A DNA stretch of 64,000 nt from Tricholomella constricta (lineage: Eukaryota; Basidiomycota; Agaricomycetes; Agaricales; Lyophyllaceae): the NCBI GenBank assembly GCA_013368375.1, contig JAACJP010000030.1, forward strand, positions 124,001 to 188,000. The letters are read 5' to 3'. Shown piece after piece: positions 1-8,223 of the stretch. The translations under genes and the position numbers were made by a program. Within the stretch, counting starts at the first letter, position 1, and each line of letters starts with the position of its first letter. The notes under the pieces were generated by a model. It did not search any database. It was given only the letters and a program-made list of their open reading frames with translations, and was not told the origin of the DNA.

Positions 1-659
1 ACCTCATCCTTGCAGGTGTCGCACTGCATCGGACAGCGACTCATCTTCACCTCTTTGGTCTCCCAGTCGATCTCAGGGTTGTGGTTTTTAAGCCAGTTGA
101 ACCCGAGGATCATGTCGTGCTTGCCTAACTGGGTGACCCCGAAGACGGCTCGTTCGGTATGACCATTGTATCGCAAGACAGCTTCTACGATGCAAGAGAC
201 CGAACCGCCTTCGTTGAGGGTGCCGTCTACGTTGTAAACTGGGGATGGCCGACTCAGCACCTTGGTCGTGAGTTTGTGTTTCTCGACGAAAGCGATATTG
301 AGAAAGCTGCCGGTCGCTCCGCTGTCCACTAGCGCAGTGACGGCGTGCGACTCCTGGGTGTCGGTGGTCTCCAGTTCAACGTTGAGCCACAGGGATCTGG
401 GGCAGGGGGAGGCAGCGGCGATGAAGCGACTAGGAAGTCGCTTTTCCCAGCGGGGTAGGCCACGACGCGACGGAGCGATCGGTTTTGCGACTGCAATCGG
501 TGTCGTCGGGTCGGAGGGGTTTTGTACGTCTTTGTCGGTCGGTTCACTCGTAGGAATAGCAGCAATAATAGGTGTATTGGCATCTTCTATGGACAGTGGA
601 GCGAACCGATTACGACTAGACAACGGGGGCGTACGTTCCACCCGTTGTGCGATTAAAAA
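1..659 (-). CDS. pol: Pol polyprotein, N-terminal part with retropepsin (partial)
   Basis: This frame is continuous from the gag stop to the left edge and is offset -1 from gag. After a linker of about 100 residues rich in proline and serine it reads TALVDSGATGSFLNIAF near 290-335. The DSGA in this stretch is the catalytic aspartate motif of retroviral-type aspartic proteases. Further on it reads MILGFNWLKNHNPEIDW near 65-115, a flap-distal motif common in fungal Ty3/gypsy proteases. The protease releases Gag, reverse transcriptase and integrase from the polyprotein. There is no independent start codon near the junction, so translation is expected by frameshifting from gag. Reverse transcriptase, RNase H and integrase would lie beyond the window. 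Confidence 0.88.
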
Positions 660-1897
660 CCCTCCTCAGCGTCGGAGGTGCCCGCGTCGGCCGACGATGG
701 AGTCTGGTCGGCGGGAACTGCGTCTTTGCGGGCTAGACGCTCCATGATGAGCGCCTCCAGCTCGTCGTCGAGCATGTGGCGCACGTCCCAGCGCAAGGGA
801 CAGTCACGCGAGTAGTGACCCTTCTTCTTGCACCGGAAGCAGTGGTCGTCGGCAGGTGCGACCCGGTCGCGCATCCGATCGACATCCATCGGGACGCCCT
901 GGGGGAGCGGCCTAGGGGCTGGTGCGATGGGAGCGCGAGGGGCGGGAGGGGCAGAAGCGGGAGTGGGAATGGGAGTGGGGGCAGTAGCGAACGCCCATCG
1001 TGCGGCTACGGCGGTGGTTGGGCGGCCATCCGGCGCCTTTGCCGGGACCATCCGACGGTGGAAGTCGTCCTCCGACCTCATGATGAAGTCTTGAGAACGG
1101 GCGATCCTCAGCCACTCCTCAATCTTCTCGTCGTGCGGGCGACCCGTGGTGATGCTTCCAAGTCGCCTCGAAAGCTTTGGGTCCATGCCCCGACGGAATT
1201 TGAGGACCAGGTGGCGCCCATCGGGGTAGCCTGCCTTGACCCACAGGGATCGGAACGAGTCGATGTACTCGTCGATCGACCGACCGTTCTGGAAGTACGC
1301 CGTCGACTCCAAGATGAGCGCGGCGTCAGCGACTTCGTCGAAGAGGAAGAACTCGCCGCGGAAGGTGTCTTCGAAGTCCTTCCAGGCAGGAAAGACGTCC
1401 TTGGCGGTTCCGAACTGGAACACCCGACTGACGAAGTCGGCGGCTCGTCCGTGCTGCATGTACGACAGCACCCATACGATTCGGGCGTGGTCGTCGGCGA
1501 AGCTTCCCCCGCACAAGGAGAAGTAGAGGTTGCAGGCGTTCCAGAACGCGCGACCGCCTGACCGGGCGCCGTCGTAAATGGGAGGGGGCGACGGTCGGAG
1601 GTGGTGCGATCCTGATTGCGGAGCGCCTGGCAGCAGAGGGGTCGTCGCAGGCGACGGAGGGATCGTCTCAGGCGGCGGAGGGGTCGTGTCTGCTTCGGGA
1701 GCAGCGGGGGTGGGATTGGGGGGTGTCCCCGACATGAGTTTTTCGAAAAGAGCGGAGAGGCGGTCCATAGAGGCCGAGTTGGATGTGTTGGAGGCGGAGA
1801 GAGCCGAAATCGTGGCTTCCATATTCGCCAACCGCTCCTCCGTCGTGAGGAAGGGAGAGAACGGTCGTTCGAGCGGCATGTCACCAAATTCGGACAT
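653..1897 (-). CDS. gag: Gag capsid/nucleocapsid protein of the LTR retrotransposon
   Basis: A 414-residue open frame. The N-terminal region (residues about 1-45) is acidic and helical and is followed by a proline-rich linker. Residues about 110-260 resemble the Retrotrans_gag capsid fold, with a W-x2-F-x2-F pattern and SIDEYIDSFRSLWVKAG. Near residue 355 there is one CCHC zinc knuckle, CFRCKKKGHYSRDC (C-x2-C-x4-H-x4-C), for RNA binding. The tail is acidic. Gag packages element RNA into virus-like particles. The start chosen (1897) is the first ATG after the leader. The frame has no internal stops and ends exactly at the slippery heptamer that gives access to pol. Confidence 0.9.
   Translation of the reverse strand: MSEFGDMPLERPFSPFLTTEERLANMEATISALSASNTSNSASMDRLSALFEKLMSGTPPNPTPAAPEADTTPPPPETIPPSPATTPLLPGAPQSGSHHLRPSPPPIYDGARSGGRAFWNACNLYFSLCGGSFADDHARIVWVLSYMQHGRAADFVSRVFQFGTAKDVFPAWKDFEDTFRGEFFLFDEVADAALILESTAYFQNGRSIDEYIDSFRSLWVKAGYPDGRHLVLKFRRGMDPKLSRRLGSITTGRPHDEKIEEWLRIARSQDFIMRSEDDFHRRMVPAKAPDGRPTTAVAARWAFATAPTPIPTPASAPPAPRAPIAPAPRPLPQGVPMDVDRMRDRVAPADDHCFRCKKKGHYSRDCPLRWDVRHMLDDELEALIMERLARKDAVPADQTPSSADAGTSDAEEGF
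656..662 (-). promoter_or_regulatory. -1 programmed ribosomal frameshift heptamer at gag-pol junction
   Basis: Read on the minus strand, the last two gag sense codons and the stop are GGT TTT TAA, preceded by G. This gives the canonical slippery heptamer G GGT TTT directly before the stop. A -1 slip lands in the open pol frame, which continues to the left edge. The pattern X XXY YYZ is fully satisfied with X=G and Y=Z=T. Confidence 0.82.
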
Positions 1898-2011
1898 CTC
1901 GAAACGGGACTGGGCGGGCGATCAGAGCGAGCGCGCGTTGGACGGTCGCGTGTAGCAGACGCGTGTTTCGGCGCGGAAGCTGGTCGGTCAGCTTCGTCGG
2001 GTTTCTAAGAG

Positions 2012-2021
2012 ACACTATTCT
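2012..2021 (-). promoter_or_regulatory. Primer-binding site of self-priming type
   Basis: Two bases beyond the LTR end (minus sense) lies AGAATAGTGT. There is no TGG start as expected for a tRNA-primed site. The same LTR carries ACACTATTCT (2148 to 2139, minus sense), the exact reverse complement. It sits about 30 bp downstream of a TATATA box, where transcription should begin. This is the arrangement of Tf1-like self-primed elements, whose RNA 5' end folds back on the primer site. Confidence 0.65.
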
Positions 2022-2023
2022 GC

Positions 2024-2497
2024 TGTTAGGGCGACCTTTAGAGCAGAGCTTAGTCGTACTGGCAAAGGGGAATCCAAAGTTATATTGTTGTACTGTAATG
2101 AGGTAAATAAGGCTTACCTGGCAAAGGGGAATCCAAAGAGAATAGTGTAAAGGATTCCCAGTTGCCAGGGGGCCGGCTATATACAAATGTGATACATGAG
2201 GGCAGGCTCTCCATAGTGTACTGCACATGTGATAATAACGACATGTGATAACCATGACAGGTGATAATGATGAGCGGGTTCCGGATGCTGTCTGATGGTA
2301 ACCGTCGTCGGGATGTCAGGTGATCGGGAATATGAACAGGGAAATGAGGGGAATGACAGGAAGTGAGTAAGGTAAATATATACACCGACGCTTGGGTCAG
2401 AGCGTCGGGGTCGGGATCGCGATTGATCAGGAGCGAGCGCACGTGTCGGGGAACAGTTGGTGAGCGTCGGAGGGCGTGAACGGGTGTTCCCCTAACA
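2024..2497 (-). repeat. Long terminal repeat (5' LTR), 474 bp
   Basis: The boundaries are perfect 8-bp inverted ends, TGTTAGGG at 2024-2031 and CCCTAACA at 2490-2497, obeying the TG...CA rule. Inside are a TATA box (2178-2183) and a predicted RNA start near 2148. A 21-bp direct repeat (2059-2079 and 2118-2138, CTGGCAAAGG core) lies in the predicted R/U5 part. The left side abuts the element leader. The right side abuts interrupted coding sequence of a DIRS-like element, which confirms the outer boundary. Confidence 0.85.
2178..2183 (-). promoter_or_regulatory. TATA box of the LTR promoter
   Basis: TATATA in minus sense, about 30 bp upstream of ACACTATTCT, the predicted 5' end of the element RNA. 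The spacing is typical of a TATA-directed start. Confidence 0.6.
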
Positions 2498-2950
2498 GTA
2501 ACACGCAGAAAAGGTGCCCCAGGCACATTGAAACCGTTTAGAATCGATGCGAGAATTGATGGAAGGAATGTCCGGATTATTGCGTGGAAAGGAATGATCA
2601 ACTGTAATGCGAAGCTTGCCGGAAGTACTCTCGATAACGTTAAGTGGAGCAGTCCGAAAATGACCGAACAGCTCGGTCATAAGAGATGAAGAGAAACCGG
2701 GAGAAACACGACCAAGACGAATTTCTTCTGCATATTTATCGACGACAAAACGATGATGTACGGGATCCTTGTAGTGGTTGGGAGGAGAAAAGGTGTGATC
2801 CAAAGAAAATTCATCCAGCCCCAGGCTGAATCCGAATTCGAGACCGAGAGGAACAGAGGCGAAACGCTCCAGGCCACCAACCTCGTGAAGCACAGCGGAC
2901 CAGCGCCAGTGCTTGAGAGGAGTAGTAACAGGCAAGAGGTACTCACGCAG
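2498..2950 (-). pseudogene. DIRS-like reverse transcriptase, N-terminal fragment cut by LTR insertion
   Basis: This overlaps the end of the Gag frame and is shifted +1. It reads TPLKHWRWSAVLHEVGGLER, then VHHRFVVDKYAEEIRLGRV, then GKLRITVDHSFPRNNPDIPS, and finally FQCAWGTFSACY. This matches the conserved region just before the reverse transcriptase palm in agaricomycete DIRS-like proteins. Coding sense stops at 2498, exactly where the LTR begins, so the catalytic YxDD region is missing from this window. The remainder should lie left of the inserted element, outside the window. Confidence 0.65.
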
Positions 2951-5128
2951 AGCACTGCTGGGCACCGTGAAGGCCGGTGCCACAGAGGGAACAGATGTGC
3001 CCGTATTCGCAATTCTTGACCGTACAACCCGAAGGGCCGTTGAATCCATAGCAGACTCGATCTCCCGCGGCCGTTTTCCAGCGGCCATCGGAGCCCTTGA
3101 CAAGGAGGCGACCGGGACCGGGGCAACGCAAGAACTTGTGGTCGGTAGAGGCGCAGTACATACAGCGGAAGGAACGCTGTGCGCGATCGGAACCTTTGTA
3201 AGGCGCCCGGCCGTGCGGGCGACCCGAGGCGCTGTCCGAACGCGAAGGGCCGGAGCGGTCCACGGAAGCGTTGGAGGAGCGGTCACGAAAGGGTTTCCCG
3301 CCTGCAAAGGAGCCAGGAACGCCGGAAGGGACAGAAAGTTCAGCAATACGCTGATCGCGGCGCTCTTCGACAATACCGGAATACACGGACAGATGGAAAT
3401 CCTGGATGCGGAAAAGAGGCTGGCGGGAAATGCGACGAGCCTGCCACATGCGACGAATCATCATACAATACTCGCGATAAACCGGCCAATTACGCTCAAC
3501 ATCCGGGCGGACCAGAATCCCCTGGAAATGGGAATCGAATGCGGAGGCAATGGCAGAAGCGAGAGGGCCGCCTGGGGCGGCGTCCCCTTTAGCGTGGAAA
3601 TGCAGGCGAAGCGCGGCAATAAGGTTGCGAGCCGCTTGCTGATACTCGGAGTAGGTTATCCGGTTCTCCTTAGAACAGTCCAACGGGGTAGAACGAAACT
3701 GGATCTTCCCATCGTTAAGCGCAAGCGACGTGTCCTCAAGTCGCAGAGGCGTAAGCGCCGCGGCACGACAAGCCTCGTTCGTGAGGGAATCCAAAGGAAT
3801 GTAATCACGCCAACCTTGACGGAGAATGCGCGCAACATGATCAGGAGTAACCACATCATAATGGTTGAGGTGCATGGGGCCATACTGACTAGGCGAGATA
3901 TCCATCCCCTCGGAAGAAGGAGAACGATCAGGAGACAAGTCGGGAACACCAGCAAAGTGAACGGAGTGCCGACGTTCTGTCGCGGAATGGCGCGCATCTG
4001 GCCGCCGCATCCCGGACGCGAGGGGAGCGACAGTGGGACGCAACGGAGCGCCGGAAACCGTAGAACGACGACCAGGAGGGGTAACAGGAGAAGGAGGTTG
4101 CGCTGGAAAGACGCATGAGGAAAGGTCAAAGGCAGAAAAGGAGGCGCCATACCGGAGGAAACGGTGGCACGGCTTGGAACAGCGGAAGGACGCATGGACA
4201 TGCTCGAGCCTGGAACGGCCTGTGAGGAAAGGAGAGATAAAGGATGCAAGGGGAGCGCACTGGAGGGGCCCGCGGAAACTGCAGGACGTGGTGGAGCGGG
4301 ATGCTCGCTATTGGAGAGAACGGATGTGCGAGGAGCGGGAACACCACCTAACAAAGAAAGACGGATAGATTCGCCATACTCTGCGAACATCTGTTCGAGT
4401 TCAGACTCCGTGAAGAAACGACCTTGTGAACGGGAGGAAACGGAAGAGGAAGGACGAGCAGAGACAGGCTGAGGGGGAGCGCGAGGAACGGACGGAACGG
4501 AAGCAGGAATTCTATCCGAAACAGAGGGAGCGGAGGGACGAGAAGGACCTGCAACAGGACGGGCTTGCTGAATGAAGCGATCGGCAGCATCGAGATCGAA
4601 GGTAGACGCAACAGCACGACCTTTTCCTTTATCTACATGCGCAGGGACAGGCGTGGAAGGAGAGGAAGGGGCGGAAGGAAGGGCCGACTGAGCAGCGTCA
4701 TGCCTTAGAACATGGGCGACGCGTTGGTGGGCCACCAGAATATCCGCATCAGAAAAGGATGGCAGAGGCCGCGGAACCGCAGGGCTGGGACGAGTAATAG
4801 CAGGTAACGAGGCCGAAATCTGATTGGTCGAAGTAGAATGAGTGCCAGGAATAAGGTTTGATGAAGGGGGAACGGGATCGACCGGAACGGTTGGGGAACG
4901 CGAGGTAGGCGCCCCAGGTTGTGACATTGGGGCGGGATCGGAGGGGTTGGAATCGGATGGGGTAGCAGAGCGTGAGGTATGCTGGCCATTAGAGCCGCCA
5001 GGATAAGAGAAAGGGCTGGAAGCGCGCGGAGGGGACGACAAGGGAGAGGAATCCCGCTGATACGAAGGACTTGATGTGGCGGGCCCAGAGCGAGAGGTAG
5101 CGCGAGTTACACGACGGTAAAAGGCCAT
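2943..5128 (-). pseudogene. DIRS-like Gag protein, frameshifted
   Basis: From ATG at 5128 the protein is low-complexity Ser/Pro-rich for about 330 residues. It then loses sense in that frame near 4085-4115 and continues convincingly in the -1 frame down to a stop at 2943. The second part has a helical capsid-like region and a zinc-finger cluster near the C-terminus: CMYCASTDHKFLRC (C-x2-C-x4-H-x4-C), a C-x8-C-x4-C-x3-H finger, and CSLCGTGLHGAQQC. This finger set is typical of Gag-like proteins in fungal DIRS-type elements. The frame break is either a real inactivating indel or, less likely, programmed shifting; no slippery heptamer was noted. Confidence 0.65.
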
Positions 5129-5394
5129 GGCAAGACCAGGACGTGTATATGTGGATGAGAGGAAGAAGACGAGAACGAACCGCAGAGTGCCAGTAACGCG
5201 GGGAAGCGGGCGAGAACGAGAAAACGAGAAAACGAGAAAACTACAATTCTTTGAATAATCCTCGCGTTCTGTACAAACGTTGATAAAGGCGGACTTGATT
5301 GAGGGAAACGGACGCGTTACTGTAGCGGAAGGTGGTAGTCCGAAATCAAGGAACGCAAGTCATGTGCGTGTCACAGCCCAAAACGTGTCCCTCT

Positions 5395-5402
5395 CTCATC
5401 CC
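5395..5402. repeat. Target site duplication, left copy
   Basis: CTCATCCC immediately outside the left TIR, identical to the right copy at 14988-14995. Confidence 0.9.
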
Positions 5403-6071
5403 CACCTGACGTACCCAATAAACGAGCCTTATAAGGCTAAGGCACAGAGCCCTGTGCCCAGCCTTGCAAGGCTCAAGTAATCAATTCTCGGCCACCGGCA
5501 TTAATTCGTGCACCAAATCCCCCTTCAACATTCTTTCAGACCTTCCCCATACCGGGCTCGGAGATATCCGATGGCCCCTTCTCATCATCTGCCCCGTCGC
5601 GCTCATCATCTCCCGCCTGTCACCTGACCAGAGCGCCCTCGGAGATTTCCGGCAACCTCTCATCATCATCTGTCCTGTCGTGCTCATCGTCTCCCACGCC
5701 TCCTCCCGCCTCCTCCCGCCCCATCAGCGCTTCCTGGTCTGTGCCCCTCGGATATTTCCGGTAACCACTTCCCACCCATCTGCCACAGGCAGCTTCCCTC
5801 CTTGCTCATTGTCTCCCACGCCTCCTTCCGCCCCATCAGCGCTTCCTGGTCTGTGCCCCTCGGATATTTCCGGTAGCTGCTTCCCACCATTTCCACGTCA
5901 AGCACATCAAGGCTGTCCGAATTACATACATTTTACAGAGCTTCAAATACATTGTCCAATGCTATTGTGCCATATAGACTTTTGATTATCCTACGTCTTC
6001 CATAGAGTAATATTCAAGATTGCGGGAAGGAGGTCAAGTCACATGCATATGTTTAGGGTTAGGGTTTTAAA
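5403..6071 (+). repeat. Left terminal inverted repeat of the KDZ transposon (669 bp)
   Basis: Starts CACCTGACGTACCC and ends at ...TTTTAAA just after a TTAGGGTTAGGG motif (6053-6064). It is the mirror image of 14187-14987 but carries one full copy fewer of an internal minisatellite unit. A 10-bp palindrome-rich stretch (CCTTATAAGG, then AGCCTTGCAAGGCT) sits at 5425-5475. Confidence 0.9.
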
Positions 6072-6221
6072 CGGTGGTTGAAATAAACAGAGTTGAGAGA
6101 AAGAGCGGAATTGAGAGAAAGAGCGAGCTACTAAATTTGGCTGTGTCAAAAGTGCCTTAAAAGGAAAAAGCAAGCCATGCTGCATAAAACAAATACCGTA
6201 AAAAGAAACAAAGAACTCGAT

Positions 6222-7883
6222 TCACAAGCCTTCGCTTGCCGCCAAGCCACCATCATTGGAGTCTATGCTACTGCGTTCACCTGCATTGGTAATTGTATCC
6301 TGTTCATCATGTGCTTCCAGAGTGGTGTTCTCCCCAGACTTTCGGCGGCGTCTCCCGTTGACGTCATTTCTATTGTCATTCCTATCGTCGTCGTCGGTGT
6401 CAGAGCTGGTGGACATCCTTGAGTTGCGACGAGGACGTTTCTTTGACAGCTCAGAGCCAGAGTCATCGGATTGAGTGTTGACTGTTTCGGAGCTGGATAT
6501 CTTCCTGGACCTTCGATCAGATCCTTCCTGAAGCCTTGTGCGTTGGCGCTTCTTCCCATAATCAGAGCGACGGCGACGCGGTGGGGGAGCCTCAACATTG
6601 CCATCCTCGATTTCTTGGTCACGTGCAGAATCGAGGGCCTCGAATTCAGCTTCTGAGAGTGTCTTCCAAAAGATCTTGCCACACCGCCATTTCCGTAGCA
6701 GGGCTTCGAGTTCAGTCAGGGAGCTAGTGGCGTCGCTAAGGTTGCGAAAGGGGATTTTGGACGGCCATCCCTCAATGATGACACGATGCCGGCGAACGAC
6801 ATTTCTCCAGTACTGCTTCCACTCCATTCGGGCAGTGGAGTCTCTTGTAATGTCCTCTGTAGCAAGATTAAGAACAATTATGTACTGATGAATTCAATTT
6901 ACTCACTAAGGCCCGTATTAATCTCGTTGCGAATGTCAGCACGAATAGACGACACTCGTTGCTGATGGTTCTGTGCTGCACCTATTTTATGTAATTGTGT
7001 CAGTGTCGTACTAAGGTAAGGTAGATAAATTGAAGGGCACCTTTTATGCCAGACACGGCAAAGCCTTCCATTTTTCCGAGGAAGTCTTGTGTGTCAGTCT
7101 TCATGGCACCTTCGAGGAAGTTCTCCACGCCTTGTGTTGCAAAGGCGACGCCTGTGAGTGGCAAGTCTGTCGTTCCACGTGCCGAAAAGAGCATCGTTTC
7201 GACGCCGGTACGAGACTTGAGGTTATTGAGCTGCAAATTTAATGAATAATATATCATGAACAATGGAACATTAGAACTTAAACTTACCTCACTTTCAATG
7301 GCCGACAATGTATGAGTAACATCGTTGATGCGGGAGCGCACAGAAATACGCAGGGCTGTGGCTTTTGTAGCCTTGCTTTCCTCGAAATCCTTGACAATCT
7401 TCTTGCGCTGCTCGAATGACAAAGCATCGTACTCATCCTTATGAACACGAACAAGGTCTTGAAGAATTTCCTTCCCGCGTAAAGTCGAATTTGATGCTAG
7501 AAGAATTATTAAAGCTAAGCAGACAGAAGAGCGGAAATAAGCATACCGTTCTCCTTGTCCTGGGATTTTTTCCAGCAAAATGCGTTCCAGGCGCTAGTCT
7601 TCTTCCGTTGGACGAGAGATATTTGGCGCCCCATGTGGAGTTCACTCTGTACGCGCCGGACGGACTTATGGTGGGATGCTGCCAGGTCGGCCGCGGCATC
7701 GTCGATTTGCGTCCAAGCTTTACCCAATGCATTGCGGTAGCTTTCAGCTGCAGCACGTCGGCGAGCATTGAGTGCTTCACGGGCCTGGGCACTCAACTGA
7801 GGTCGAGATGCTTGTTTCCGTGCAGCGGGGCCCTGCGACGAGCTCGATGGCCCTCCAACGGCCTTGTAATACCGAGTGCGCAT
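6222..7883 (-). CDS. KDZ-associated accessory protein B (HMG-box-like, unknown function)
   Basis: Five inferred exons give roughly 480 residues from MRTRYYKAVGG (7883) to the stop at 6222. The N-terminal third is basic and Ala-rich. It is followed by a segment reading KKTSAWNAFCWKKSQDKE...HKDEYDALSFEQRKKIV, which resembles an HMG-box-like helical fold (inference from the aromatic/basic pattern, not a confirmed match). Downstream is a conserved-looking globular part with MEGFAVSGIKG. The C-terminal segment WRNVVRRHRVIIEGWPSKIPF precedes a long acidic/basic disordered tail with RRRR and RKRR-like nuclear signals. Similar proteins are, to my knowledge, abundant as unnamed families in agaricomycetes. 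Its place inside the TIRs, in the same orientation as the transposase, argues that it travels with the transposon. Confidence 0.7.
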
Positions 7884-8223
7884 CCTTGAACAAAGGAAAG
7901 AAACACGCAAGTCGAAAGTCGAAACAGGTTCTGGGAGACCTACCGGTGCAATTTACCCCAATTGAAGATAGACTGTTTAAGGAAATTTGAAACAGTGAAC
8001 CTAGCTTGGCGTAAACATATTGAACATGAACGGGTGAGAAAAAATGAGGACAGACCCCTGGCGCCACAAAATTGCGAGCGTTGATTGACTGCAATCGGCC
8101 CTTGACACCATTCTTGGTAAGTCTGCAAAAATGTTGTGGGTATCGGCAAAAACAAAAGTCCCTTGTTCACTCAACGACTACCGGTCAACTATGTACCTGC
8201 CAAAACCAATGGGACAAAATTAA

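Larger units (their letters stand above)
1..2497 (-). mobile_element. Ty3/gypsy LTR retrotransposon, 5' part (runs off left edge)
   Basis: Reading leftward on the minus strand the element has an LTR (2024-2497), a 126-bp leader with a primer site, gag (1897-653) and the protease start of pol, which leaves the window at position 1. The order LTR-gag-protease and the DSGAT retropepsin motif identify an LTR retrotransposon. The RNA-primed layout resembles the Tf1/sushi group of Ty3/gypsy elements. The gag frame is open and the gag-pol junction signal is intact, so this may be a recent insertion. The second LTR and the integrase lie outside the window, so completeness cannot be judged. Confidence 0.9.
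2498..5395 (-). mobile_element. Degenerate DIRS-like retroelement, interrupted by the LTR element
   Basis: Gag-like and reverse-transcriptase-like coding remnants run leftward from about 5128 and stop abruptly at the LTR boundary (2497/2498). The three-zinc-finger Gag and the pre-RT region with a CAWGTF motif resemble agaricomycete DIRS-like (tyrosine-recombinase) retroelements. No recombinase domain is visible; it would lie beyond the interrupting insertion. The stretch 5129-5395, between the first ATG and the KDZ transposon, contains short GAGAAAAC repeats near 5214-5243 and no gene. The outer ends of the element are not resolved, and the KDZ element may have inserted in its 5' region. Confidence 0.6.

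Noticed and set aside
776..1561. 261-codon plus-strand frame opposite gag
   Set aside because: Shadow of the gag coding strand in GC-rich DNA; the minus-strand product has capsid and zinc-knuckle features.
1981..2023. Search for a standard tRNA primer site (TGG start) next to the LTR
   Set aside because: No TGG-starting match within a few bases of the LTR end; the self-priming interpretation fits better.
2913..4118. 401-codon plus-strand frame opposite the DIRS-like Gag
   Set aside because: Antisense shadow; the minus strand has three recognisable zinc fingers.
5464..5985. 173-codon plus-strand frame inside the left TIR, with a longer homologue (14273-14926) in the right TIR
   Set aside because: Its repetition is fully explained by the inverted repeat and minisatellite; composition is low-complexity and no start context or domain is seen, so it is not called a gene.
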